The position numbers and the translations under genes were made by a program. Shown one piece after another: positions 16,778 to 25,201 of a DNA stretch of 64,000 nucleotides (the stretch's first letter is position 1; each line of letters starts with the position of its first letter). The stretch covers positions 496,001-560,000 of the forward strand of contig JADQAZ010000002.1 of NCBI GenBank assembly GCA_018524345.1. The letters are read 5' to 3'. A model generated the notes under the pieces. It made no database searches. It was not told the DNA's origin and saw nothing but the letters and a program-made list of their open reading frames with translations. The stretch is from Harenicola maris. GTDB lineage: Bacteria; Pseudomonadota; Alphaproteobacteria; Rhodobacterales; Rhodobacteraceae.

Positions 16778-18001
16778 ATGCGTTCTATTCTTACACCCGT
16801 TGCGGCCCTTGCCGTTGCGGCCAGTGGTGCGGCCGCTGGTGATCTGGTTATCAACTTTGATGACCTGAACCCCGGCCCCAAACAGGGTTTTGAAGATGCT
16901 GTCGAGCTGTTCAAATCCGAGAACCCCGACATCAACGTCATCGTCAACATCAATGACCGCGAGGCGCATAAGACCGCCATTCGCAACTTTCTGACGGCTG
17001 ATGCGCCTGATGTGACAAGCTGGTATCCGGGCAACCGGATGGCGCCCTTTGTGGATGCGGGCCTGTTCCAGCCGGTTGATGACGTTTGGGAAGAAAACGG
17101 CTTTAACGAAGATCTGGCCGCGATCAAGCCGACCATGTCGCGCGACGGTAAGATCTGGGGCGTGCCCTATTCTTATTACCAGTGGGGCGTCTATTACCGC
17201 AAAGACATCTTCGACAAGCTGGAGCTTGCCGAGCCGACAACATGGGACGAGCTGATCGCCGCTTGCGGCACGATGAAAGAGGCGGGCGTGACCCCCTTTA
17301 CCATCGGCACCAAGTTCCTTTGGACAGCGGCGGGCGTGTTTGACTACATCAACCTGCGCACCAACGGTTATGACGTGCACAACGACCTGACCGCGGGCAA
17401 GATCAAATACACCGACGAGCGGATCGTGCAGACCTTCAAGAACTGGGAGCAGATGATCGGCGAGTGTGGTTTCGTTGACAACCATGCCTCCATGTCTTGG
17501 CAGGACGCGATTGCGCCCTTCTCCAATGGCGATGCGGCTATGTATGTCATGGGCAACTTTGCCGTGGACGGGTTCATCAATGCGGGCCTGACCGAAGAGC
17601 AGATCGATTTCTTCCAGTTTCCTGAGATCACCCCCGGCATGGCCCGCGCGGAAGAGGCACCTGCAGATGCCTTCTTTATCCCTGCGAATGCCAAGAACGT
17701 CGAAGACGCCAAGAAATTCCTTGCCTTTGTCGCCCGTGCGGATGTGCAATCCCAGTGGAACAAGACCATCGGGCAGCTTCCTGTGAACGCGAAATCCGAA
17801 ATTTCGGACAACAAGTTCATTCAGGAAGGTTTTGCCACGGTTTCGACAGCCGCCGGTTTGGCGCAGTTCTATGACCGCGATGCTCCTGCGGCCATGGCCA
17901 AGGCAGGCATGGAGGGTTTCCAGAAATTCATGATCGATCCATCGACCATGATGGAAGTTCTTGAGCGCCTCGATGAGGTTCAGGCCGAAGTTTACGAGTA
18001 A
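16778..18001 (+). CDS. Sugar ABC transporter substrate-binding protein
   Basis: 407 aa from ATG at 16778 with ribosome site AAGGGAGG. The signal peptide spans ~1-20 (ILTPVAALAVAASGAAA). The mature part has the type-1 extracellular solute-binding pattern (NREAHKTAIRNFL-like start, DVTSWYPGNRMAPFVDAGL, SYYQWGVYYRKD). It captures a sugar in the periplasm for the two permeases downstream. A galactoside or galactose oligomer is likely, given the alpha- and beta-galactosidases in the same operon. A strong stem-loop follows the stop codon, a common way to give the binding protein more mRNA than the permeases. Confidence 0.92.
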   Translation: MRSILTPVAALAVAASGAAAGDLVINFDDLNPGPKQGFEDAVELFKSENPDINVIVNINDREAHKTAIRNFLTADAPDVTSWYPGNRMAPFVDAGLFQPVDDVWEENGFNEDLAAIKPTMSRDGKIWGVPYSYYQWGVYYRKDIFDKLELAEPTTWDELIAACGTMKEAGVTPFTIGTKFLWTAAGVFDYINLRTNGYDVHNDLTAGKIKYTDERIVQTFKNWEQMIGECGFVDNHASMSWQDAIAPFSNGDAAMYVMGNFAVDGFINAGLTEEQIDFFQFPEITPGMARAEEAPADAFFIPANAKNVEDAKKFLAFVARADVQSQWNKTIGQLPVNAKSEISDNKFIQEGFATVSTAAGLAQFYDRDAPAAMAKAGMEGFQKFMIDPSTMMEVLERLDEVQAEVYE

Positions 18002-18016
18002 ACGGTACAACAGTTC

Positions 18017-18048
18017 GGGCGGGCGCGGCAGGATGTCCGCGCCCGCCC
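18017..18048 (+). other. Intra-operon stem-loop after the binding-protein gene
   Basis: A perfect 12-bp inverted repeat, GGGCGGGCGCGG (18017-18028) and CCGCGCCCGCCC (18037-18048), with an 8-base loop. CTTTT follows five bases later, too weak for full termination. Likely an mRNA 3'-end stabiliser or partial terminator between the binding protein and permeases. Confidence 0.65.
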
Positions 18049-18085
18049 CGCTTTTCACGCATATCAAGCCTTGGGAGGGGTCGTC

Positions 18086-19075
18086 ATGGCTGTCACGGAT
18101 ACCGGCACGCAGAGCAAGCAAAGCTGGCTGAAGCGGAACAAGTTGACGGTGACGCCATGGGTGTTTCTTGCGCCTGCCCTGTGCTTTTTCGCGATCTACG
18201 TTGTCATCCCGATTTTTGAATCGCTCTGGTTGTCTTTGTACGAGTGGAACGGGCTGTATGATGCGGATGGCAATTCCACCGCCGTTTGGGTGGGCTTTGA
18301 CAACTACGTCAAGCTTTGGGGCGATCCGAAATTCTGGACCTCTTTGGTGAACAACGTCATCTGGCTGGTGATGTTCATGCTGGCGGTGCCTGCGGGTCTG
18401 TTCATCGCGCTGTTCCTGAACCAGAGCGTGCCGGGGATGCGCCTGTATAAATCCCTGTTTTTCTTTCCTTTTGTGATCTCTCAGGTGGTTGTCGGCCTGA
18501 TTTTCGGCTGGTTCTATAACCCCGATTTCGGCGTTGTCGGCTCCCTGTGGAAGGCGGTTTACTGCGAGGAGACCGTCAATATTGTTGGCAATCTGACCTT
18601 CCGTTGTAGCGCCCCTGTTCCTGACATCCTGTCGAGCGAGACATGGGCCACCTATGGCATCATCCTTGCGGGCCTTTGGCCGCAGATCGCCTATTGCATG
18701 ATCCTGTATCTTACCGGTTTGAACAATGTCGCCAGTGACCAGATCGAGGCCGCGCGTCTTGATGGGGCAAAGGGGTGGAAGATGCTGTGGTATGTGGTTT
18801 TGCCGCAGCTACGCCCTGCGACCTTTATTGCTGTGGTGGTTACGGTGATCGGGGCGCTTCGGTCCTTTGACATGGTGGCGATCATGACGGGCGGCGGGCC
18901 GGGCGAGGGCTCAACCAACGTTCTGGCCTATTACATGTATGAAACCGCGATCTCGGAATATGGCGAGCGTTACGGCTATGGCTCTGCCATTGCGACGGTG
19001 CTGTTCGCGATCATGTTGGTCTATATCAGCTACTTCCTGCACCGGATGTATCAAGACGAGAAGGGGGGGCACTGA
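18086..19075 (+). CDS. Sugar ABC transporter permease (MalF/UgpA type)
   Basis: 329 aa from ATG at 18086 with GGGAGGGG five bases upstream; an earlier in-frame start would overlap that ribosome site. Six transmembrane segments. The EAA loop is EAARLDGAKGWKMLWYVVLP, which docks to the ATPase. A 30-residue periplasmic insert with two cysteines (VYCEETVN ... FRCSAPVP) is somewhat unusual for the family and could carry a disulfide. It partners with the permease that starts two bases after its stop. Confidence 0.92.
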   Translation: MAVTDTGTQSKQSWLKRNKLTVTPWVFLAPALCFFAIYVVIPIFESLWLSLYEWNGLYDADGNSTAVWVGFDNYVKLWGDPKFWTSLVNNVIWLVMFMLAVPAGLFIALFLNQSVPGMRLYKSLFFFPFVISQVVVGLIFGWFYNPDFGVVGSLWKAVYCEETVNIVGNLTFRCSAPVPDILSSETWATYGIILAGLWPQIAYCMILYLTGLNNVASDQIEAARLDGAKGWKMLWYVVLPQLRPATFIAVVVTVIGALRSFDMVAIMTGGGPGEGSTNVLAYYMYETAISEYGERYGYGSAIATVLFAIMLVYISYFLHRMYQDEKGGH

Positions 19076-19076
19076 T

Positions 19077-19925
19077 ATGTTTCCGCGTCCTATTGAAAAG
19101 TCATCTCCGGCGCGCCGTGTTGGGTATCAGGCCTTTTTGCCTGTTGCCTTGCTTATCTGGCTGCTTCCGCTTCTGGCGATTTTCCTGACCTCGATCCGCT
19201 CGGCGGTTGATATCAACTCCGGCAATGTGTTCGGCTGGCCGAGCCAGTTCCGCATGTTGGAGAATTACACCGCCGTTTTCACCCAGTCCGATGCGGCGAA
19301 ATACATGCTGAATTCGGTGTTGATCACGGTGCCATCGGTGGCGATCTCGGTCACGCTGGCCTGTCTTGCGGGCTATGCGCTTGCGATCTACCGGTTCCGT
19401 GTGGCGCTGCCTTTGTTCTTCCTCTTCGTGGCGGGGAATTTTATCCCGTTTCAGATTTTGATGGTGCCGGTGCGCGATATGTCGGTGCAAAGCGGGCTGT
19501 ATAATACGATCGCGGGGCAGTTCCTGTTCCATGCGGCCTTTCAGACCGGATTTTGCACCCTGTTCATGCGCAATTTCATAAAGGCGCTGCCATTCGAGCT
19601 GATCGAGAGCGCCCGTGTTGAGGGTGTAAAGGAATGGCGGATTTTCGTCTTTGTGGTGCTGCCTTTGGTGCGGCCCGCGATTGCGGCACTTGCGGTGTTG
19701 ATCTTTACCTTCGTCTGGAACGACTTTTTCTGGGCCAACGTCCTGACGCAGGGCGAGGCGGTGAAGCCGATCACGGCGGGGGTGCGGGCCCTGAACGGGC
19801 AGTTTGTGAACAACTGGCATCTGGTGTCGGCGGCCTCTTTGATGGCGGCGGTGCCGCCGGTGATGATGTTCTTCCTGATGCAGAAACACTTCATCGCGGG
19901 TCTGACCCTTGGCGCGGTGAAATAA
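19077..19925 (+). CDS. Sugar ABC transporter permease (MalG/UgpE type)
   Basis: 282 aa from ATG at 19077. Six transmembrane segments, with the EAA loop reading ESARVEGVKEWRIFVFVVLP. It forms the membrane channel with the preceding permease. It begins one base after the first permease's stop codon and ends four bases before the alpha-galactosidase gene, so uptake and hydrolysis are on one transcript. Confidence 0.92.
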   Translation: MFPRPIEKSSPARRVGYQAFLPVALLIWLLPLLAIFLTSIRSAVDINSGNVFGWPSQFRMLENYTAVFTQSDAAKYMLNSVLITVPSVAISVTLACLAGYALAIYRFRVALPLFFLFVAGNFIPFQILMVPVRDMSVQSGLYNTIAGQFLFHAAFQTGFCTLFMRNFIKALPFELIESARVEGVKEWRIFVFVVLPLVRPAIAALAVLIFTFVWNDFFWANVLTQGEAVKPITAGVRALNGQFVNNWHLVSAASLMAAVPPVMMFFLMQKHFIAGLTLGAVK

Positions 19926-19929
19926 GGGC

Positions 19930-22020
19930 ATGAGTGGGCCGATGCGGTTTTGGAGAGTTGACGATACGCGGCAGACGCTGGTCCTTGCCTCTGGCAATGA
20001 TCGGCTGCCGCAGGTGGTTTATTGGGGTCGCGCCCTGCCTTCGGGTGAGGACCTGTCGGTGGTGGCCGCGGCCCATACCATCGACGTGACCGGCGGGATG
20101 CTGGACGCGAACCCCGATCTGAGCCTGTGCCCCGAGGCCGCGCAAAGCTTTCCGGGGCAGCCGGGGCTGATCCTGCGGGACGGGGCGGGGGTGCCGCTCT
20201 TGCCGCAGTTCCGCTTTGCGGGCGAGGAAAAAGGCGCGGGCCTTGTTCTGCGCTTTGCCGATGCGGGCAATGGCCTGCGCTATACCGCGCGTTTTGCGAT
20301 TGATCCGGACAGCCATGTGATCACCTGCTCGGCCGAGCTTGAGGCGGAGGATGCCGTGCATCTGCAGTGGTTCGCCGCCCCCGTCATGCCCGGCCCGCAG
20401 CAGGGGACGGAGATGATTGATTTCTCCGGTCGCTGGATCGGCGAGTTCCAGATGAACCATGTGCCATGGGCGCCGGGGGCGCGCCTGCGCGAGAACCTGA
20501 CGGGGCGCACAGGGCATGAGCATTTCCCGGGCCTGATTGCGCCAGTGACCGGCGCGACCAATACGGCGGGGGAGGCCTTTGGCTTTCACTACGGCTGGTC
20601 CGGCGGGCACCGGATGGTGGCAGAGGAACTGCCCGATGGCAGGCGGCAAATCCAGTTTGGCAACGCCAGCGGGACGGAGCAGGCGGCGGGGCATTCCTTT
20701 GCCACGGCGCCGCTGTATCTGACCTACTCGGACGAGGGGTTGAACGGCATCGGCACGGCATTCCAGCGTCACCTGCGGGACGCGATCCTGACCATGCCGC
20801 ATCCGGAGCGCCCGCGCCCTGTGCATTATAACTGTTGGGAGGCTGTCTATTTCGATCACGACCTGCCCGAGTTGAAGGACATTGCCGCCCGTGCCGCCGA
20901 TCTGGGGGCGGAGCGTTTTGTTCTTGATGACGGCTGGTTCGGGCGGCGCGATGACGACACGACCTCTCTTGGGGATTGGGTGATTGACGCGCGCAAGTAT
21001 CCCGATGGTCTTGGCCCGCTGATCGATCATGTGCAGAGCCTTGGCATGCGCTTTGGCATTTGGTTCGAGCCGGAGATGGTCAACCCCGAGAGCGATGTGT
21101 ATCGCGCCCATCCCGATTGGGCCTTGGGGGCGGCAGATCAAACGCTGGGTCGACAGCAGATGGTGCTGGATATGGCCAATAGCGCGGTGCGCGACTATCT
21201 GTTCGATCGGATCGCGGCGGTGCTGTCGGCCTATGACATCGACTATATCAAATGGGACCATAACCGCGTTCTGCCTAGCCCCGATGCGGCGCAGACGCGG
21301 GGCACCTATGCCCTGCTGGACCGTTTGCGCGCGGCTTTTCCGGCGGTGGAGATCGAAAGCTGTGCCTCGGGCGGGGGCCGGATTGATTTCGGGATTTTGC
21401 AGCGCACCCATCGGGTCTGGCTGTCGGACAGCAATGATGCGTTGGAGCGGCTGCGGATGCAGCATGATGCGGCGCTGTTCCTGCCGAGCGTTGTGACAGG
21501 GAGCCATGTTGGCCCGCGGGTTTGCCATACCTCTGGCCGCACCCTCGGGATGGAGTTTCGCGCATGGGTTGCCGCGCAGCGCCACATGGGGTTCGAGATG
21601 GACACCCGCGAATTGACCGAGGGTGAGGCCAGCATCCTGCGCCATGTCACCGCGTGGTGGAAGGTGAACCGTGATTGGATGGCACGGGCCGATATCCTGC
21701 GGCTTGATGCGCCCGATCCCGCCGTGGTGGCGGAGGCGCAGCTTTCCGAGGATCGCGGGCGCTTTGTGGTTTTTGCGGGCAAGGCCGCGACCAGCGCGCA
21801 GATATCGCCGCGGCCCCTGCGCCTAACGGGGCTTGACCCCGATGCTGTCTATGAGGTGACGCTGGCGAACCGCGATGCGGCGCCGGGCCTGTCGCGTGGG
21901 CAGATGGCGCTTAAGGACGGGCCCTTGGCCCTGTCAGGATCATATTTGATGGGGCACGGCGTGACATTGCCGTGGTCCTTCCCCGAAACACTCTGGGTGC
22001 TGGAGGGCAAACGCCTGTGA
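19930..22020 (+). CDS. Alpha-galactosidase, glycoside hydrolase family 36
   Basis: 696 aa, normal for bacterial GH36. An N-terminal beta-supersandwich precedes the (beta/alpha)8 barrel, which has LDDGWFGRRDDD, IWFEPEMVNP, the nucleophile Asp443 in YIKWDHNR, ESCASGGGR, and the acid/base Asp500 in LSDSNDALER. No signal peptide, so it acts on alpha-galactosides (melibiose or raffinose type) after import by the adjoining transporter. The first ATG (19930) is used; a second at 19942 is possible. Confidence 0.93.
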   Translation: MSGPMRFWRVDDTRQTLVLASGNDRLPQVVYWGRALPSGEDLSVVAAAHTIDVTGGMLDANPDLSLCPEAAQSFPGQPGLILRDGAGVPLLPQFRFAGEEKGAGLVLRFADAGNGLRYTARFAIDPDSHVITCSAELEAEDAVHLQWFAAPVMPGPQQGTEMIDFSGRWIGEFQMNHVPWAPGARLRENLTGRTGHEHFPGLIAPVTGATNTAGEAFGFHYGWSGGHRMVAEELPDGRRQIQFGNASGTEQAAGHSFATAPLYLTYSDEGLNGIGTAFQRHLRDAILTMPHPERPRPVHYNCWEAVYFDHDLPELKDIAARAADLGAERFVLDDGWFGRRDDDTTSLGDWVIDARKYPDGLGPLIDHVQSLGMRFGIWFEPEMVNPESDVYRAHPDWALGAADQTLGRQQMVLDMANSAVRDYLFDRIAAVLSAYDIDYIKWDHNRVLPSPDAAQTRGTYALLDRLRAAFPAVEIESCASGGGRIDFGILQRTHRVWLSDSNDALERLRMQHDAALFLPSVVTGSHVGPRVCHTSGRTLGMEFRAWVAAQRHMGFEMDTRELTEGEASILRHVTAWWKVNRDWMARADILRLDAPDPAVVAEAQLSEDRGRFVVFAGKAATSAQISPRPLRLTGLDPDAVYEVTLANRDAAPGLSRGQMALKDGPLALSGSYLMGHGVTLPWSFPETLWVLEGKRL

Positions 22021-22042
22021 CCCGCGCAAAAGGAACCAAGCC

Positions 22043-22819
22043 ATGAGCGAGAGCGATCAAGCAATCTTTCCGGACCTCAAGGGGGCCTCGATTTTCATCA
22101 CCGGCGGTGGCTCTGGCATCGGGGCGGCCTTGACGGAGGGGTTTTTGGCCCAGGGGGCCAAGGTGGCCTTTATCGGGCGGTCCGACGCCAGCGAATTTGC
22201 CGCCGAGATGGGCGAGAAATACGGCAATGCGCCCCTGTTTATTCAGGGCGACATCACCGACATGGCGCAGCTGACCGGTGCCTTGGAACAAGCGCAGGCG
22301 GCCCACGGGCCGGTGACCGCATTGGTCAACAATGCCGCCAATGACAAACGCCACAGCGCCGAGGAGGTCACAGAGGATTTCTGGGACTGGATGATCGCGA
22401 TCAACCTGAAGGCCTATTTCTTTGCCTGTCAGGCGGTTCTGCCGCAGATGCGCGCGGCGGGGTTCGGCTCTATCATCAACTTCAGCTCGATCAGCTATAT
22501 GATGGGGAATGCGGGTTATCCGATTTATACGACCTCCAATTCCGGCATCAACGGGATGACACGCTCCCTCGCGCGGGAGTTCGGGCCGGACCATATCCGT
22601 GTGAACGCCTTGGCGCCGGGTTGGGTGCTGACGGACAAGCAAAAGGAAATGTGGGTCACGCCGGAGGCGCTTGAGGGGCATATGGAGCGGCAATGCCTGC
22701 CCGATACCCTTGATCCGGAGGATATCGTGGGCGGTGTTCTGTTCCTTGCCAGCAAATCCTCGCGGATGATGACCGGGCAGGCGCTGGTGATCGACGGCGG
22801 CGTCGTGGTGACGGGTTAG
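22043..22819 (+). CDS. SDR oxidoreductase, probable aldose (galactose) 1-dehydrogenase, with altered YxxxK motif
   Basis: 258 aa classical SDR. Cofactor motif TGGGSGIG at 20-27, then VNNAANDKRH, which resembles the xylose/galactose dehydrogenase branch of Caulobacter and rhizobia. Catalytic Ser lies near 149 in NFSSISY and Tyr162 in IYTTSN, but position 166, normally Lys, is Asn (codon AAT). In this operon it would oxidise galactose to galactonolactone. The missing lysine makes activity or cofactor use uncertain, and it may belong to a subgroup that tolerates Asn there. Confidence 0.78.
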   Translation: MSESDQAIFPDLKGASIFITGGGSGIGAALTEGFLAQGAKVAFIGRSDASEFAAEMGEKYGNAPLFIQGDITDMAQLTGALEQAQAAHGPVTALVNNAANDKRHSAEEVTEDFWDWMIAINLKAYFFACQAVLPQMRAAGFGSIINFSSISYMMGNAGYPIYTTSNSGINGMTRSLAREFGPDHIRVNALAPGWVLTDKQKEMWVTPEALEGHMERQCLPDTLDPEDIVGGVLFLASKSSRMMTGQALVIDGGVVVTG

Positions 22820-22822
22820 GAT

Positions 22823-23737
22823 GTGATGACACAGGAATTACCAGATTGGATTGCCGTTGACTGGGGCACGACGCATTTGCGGGTGTGGCTTATGTCGCGC
22901 GGCGGGCGTGTTTTGGACAAGCGGGTGAGCGAGGCCGGCATGGGCGGTTTGGCCCCCTCGGAGTTCGAGCCCGCCTTGCTGGAGACCATCGGCGCGGCCC
23001 TGCCCGAGGGGCAGCCTGTTCCTGTGGTTATTTGCGGCATGGCCGGATCGCGGCAGGGCTGGACCGAGGCGCCCTATTGCGCCGTGCCCTGCGCCCCCCC
23101 GGGTATCGCAGAGGCCGTGCGGGTTGGCGCGCAGGACATGCGGATCGACGCGCGCATTCTGCCGGGGGTGAAACAAACCGCCCCCGCTGATGTGATGCGC
23201 GGCGAGGAAACGCAGATCGCGGGGTTTCTGGCCCTGAACAGTGATTTTGACGGGGTGATTTGCCTGCCCGGCACCCATACCAAATGGGCCCATATCAGCG
23301 CCGGAGAGATCGTCAGTTTTCAGACCTTCATGACCGGAGAGCTTTTTGCCTTGCTCTGTGATCATTCGGTTCTGCGCCATTCTGTTGTTGATGGCTGGGA
23401 TGCAGAGAGTTTCTCTGCCGCGCTGTCCGATGCCATGGCCAAGCCGGAAGCCCTTGCCGCGCGGTTGTTTTCCCTGCGTGCAGAGGGGCTTTTGGACGGG
23501 TTGAGCGGCGAGAAGGCGCGGGCGCGTCTTTCGGGCCTTTTGATCGGGGCGGAACTGGCCGCGGCGCGGCCTTATTGGCTGGGTCAGCAGGTTGCCGTGA
23601 TCGGCGACAGCGGGATCACCGCCGCCTATCGGGCGGGGCTTGAGGCGCAGGGGGTTCCGGTGACGATTGCGGATGCGGAGCGTCTGACGCTGGAGGGGCT
23701 GAAATCCGCCTTTGCCGAGTTGAAAGCACAGGATTAA
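22823..23737 (+). CDS. dgoK: 2-dehydro-3-deoxygalactonokinase
   Basis: 304 aa. The start [16 protein letters not shown] is the phosphate-binding loop of DgoK, with [33 protein letters not shown] and [10 protein letters not shown] following in the usual order. It phosphorylates 2-keto-3-deoxygalactonate with ATP, giving the aldolase substrate made by the next gene. It starts three bases after the dehydrogenase stop; a second ATG one codon on is equally possible. Confidence 0.93.
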   Translation: MMTQELPDWIAVDWGTTHLRVWLMSRGGRVLDKRVSEAGMGGLAPSEFEPALLETIGAALPEGQPVPVVICGMAGSRQGWTEAPYCAVPCAPPGIAEAVRVGAQDMRIDARILPGVKQTAPADVMRGEETQIAGFLALNSDFDGVICLPGTHTKWAHISAGEIVSFQTFMTGELFALLCDHSVLRHSVVDGWDAESFSAALSDAMAKPEALAARLFSLRAEGLLDGLSGEKARARLSGLLIGAELAAARPYWLGQQVAVIGDSGITAAYRAGLEAQGVPVTIADAERLTLEGLKSAFAELKAQD

Positions 23738-23756
23738 ACGCCCAAAGGAGGGCAGA

Positions 23757-24365
23757 ATGTCACGAGAAATCATTGCAATTTTGCGCGGGATCACCCCCAT
23801 TGAGGTGCCTGCGGTCACCGAGGCCCTGATTGAGGCCGGGATCACCAAGATCGAGGTGCCGCTGAACTCGCCCGATCCGCTGGACAGTATCGGGGCCATG
23901 GCCTCTGGGTATGGCGATCGGGCCCTGATCGGGGCGGGCACTGTCTTGACCCCGCAGGCCGTGCGGGATGTGGCGAATGTGGGGGGCAAGATGATCATCT
24001 CGCCCAATGCGAATGTGGATGTGATCAGCGCCACCAAGGCGGCGGATCTGCTGTCCTATCCCGGTGTGATGACGCCGACGGAATGCTTTGCCGCGCTGGA
24101 TGCGGGGGCGGACGGGCTCAAGTTTTTCCCCGGTGATCTGGTGGGGACAAAGGGTTTGGCCGCAATGCGTGCGGTTCTGCCGCCCGAGGTGCCTGTTTAC
24201 GCGGTTGGCGGTGTTGGCGCCGCGGATTTTGCCGATTGGCGCAAGGCCGGCGCCCAGGGGTTTGGCATCGGCAGCGCCCTGTATAAACCGGGAATGAGCG
24301 CGAGCGAAGTCGGGGCGCGGGGGGCCGAGATGGTCGCCGCCTATGATGCGGCCTTCGGCGGATGA
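23757..24365 (+). CDS. dgoA: 2-dehydro-3-deoxy-6-phosphogalactonate aldolase
   Basis: 202 aa, the expected length. [34 protein letters not shown]-like [10 protein letters not shown] and the Schiff-base Lys122 in DGLKFFPGD identify the KDPG/KDPGal aldolase family; LNSPDP and the gene context favour KDPGal. It cleaves KDPGal to pyruvate and glyceraldehyde 3-phosphate. Ribosome site AAAGGAGG is upstream. Its stop overlaps the lactonase start (ATGA). Confidence 0.93.
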   Translation: MSREIIAILRGITPIEVPAVTEALIEAGITKIEVPLNSPDPLDSIGAMASGYGDRALIGAGTVLTPQAVRDVANVGGKMIISPNANVDVISATKAADLLSYPGVMTPTECFAALDAGADGLKFFPGDLVGTKGLAAMRAVLPPEVPVYAVGGVGAADFADWRKAGAQGFGIGSALYKPGMSASEVGARGAEMVAAYDAAFGG

Positions 24366-25201
24366 CGGTTTACAGTCAGGCACGCTGTGCCCTCGGCGAG
24401 GGGCCGCTCTGGCACCCGCTGCGCGAGCAGTTGTTCTGGTTCGATATCATCGCCAAACGCCTTTTGACGATCGAGGACGGGGTGGAGAAATCCTGGACCT
24501 TTGACGAGCATGTCTCTGCCGCAGGCTGGCTGGATAATGACCGTCTTTTGGTGGCGTCCGAGGTGGCCCTGTTCGAGCTGAACATCATCACAGGGGCGAC
24601 GCGGCATGTCGTGGCGCTTGAGGCCGATAACCCCGCGACGCGGTCAAATGACGGGCGCGCCGACCCTTGGGGCGGGTTCTGGATTGGCACCATGGGCAAG
24701 GCGGCGGAGCCGGGGCAGGGCGCGATTTACCGGCTCTATCAAGGCGCGCTGCGTGTGGTCGTGCCGCAGGTGACGATCTCTAACGCGATCTGTTTCGCGC
24801 CGGATCGCAGCACCGCCTATTATGCCGATACGCGGGATCAGAAGATCATGGCGCTCCCTCTGGATGCCGAGGGTTGGCCGAGCGGCGAGGCGCGGGTGTT
24901 TGTGGACCTGACCGCCGAAGACCTGAACCCTGATGGGGCGGTTGTCGATGCCGAGGGCTGTCTATGGTGTGCCCAATGGGGCGCGAGCCGCGTGGCCTGT
25001 TACGGGCCGGATGGCCAGTTCCGGCGCGCCGTTACCTTTCCCGCCAGCCAGATTTCCTGCCCTGCCTTTGGCGGCGAGGGGCTCAAAACCCTCTTCGCCA
25101 CCAGCGCGGCAGTGGGGCTGCCCGATGAGGCGGCGGCTGGCCAAACCTTTCGTGCGGACGCGGGGGCCACGGGCCTTGCGGAATATCAGGTGATTCTATG
25201 A
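24362..25201 (+). CDS. SMP-30/gluconolactonase-family lactonase (probable galactonolactonase)
   Basis: 279 aa six-bladed propeller enzyme. The metal-site residues are in GEGPLWHP (Glu), [17 protein letters not shown] (Asn/Asp) and [20 protein letters not shown] (Asp). It opens sugar lactones; here the likely substrate is the galactonolactone made by the dehydrogenase at 22043. It overlaps the aldolase and beta-galactosidase genes by four bases on each side, so translation is coupled. Confidence 0.88.
   Translation: MTVYSQARCALGEGPLWHPLREQLFWFDIIAKRLLTIEDGVEKSWTFDEHVSAAGWLDNDRLLVASEVALFELNIITGATRHVVALEADNPATRSNDGRADPWGGFWIGTMGKAAEPGQGAIYRLYQGALRVVVPQVTISNAICFAPDRSTAYYADTRDQKIMALPLDAEGWPSGEARVFVDLTAEDLNPDGAVVDAEGCLWCAQWGASRVACYGPDGQFRRAVTFPASQISCPAFGGEGLKTLFATSAAVGLPDEAAAGQTFRADAGATGLAEYQVIL

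Noticed and set aside
15856-17136. A 426-residue version of the IclR regulator
   Set aside because: The extra N-terminus crosses the divergent promoter and the start of the binding-protein gene. The ATG at 16635 has a strong ribosome site and gives the normal family length.
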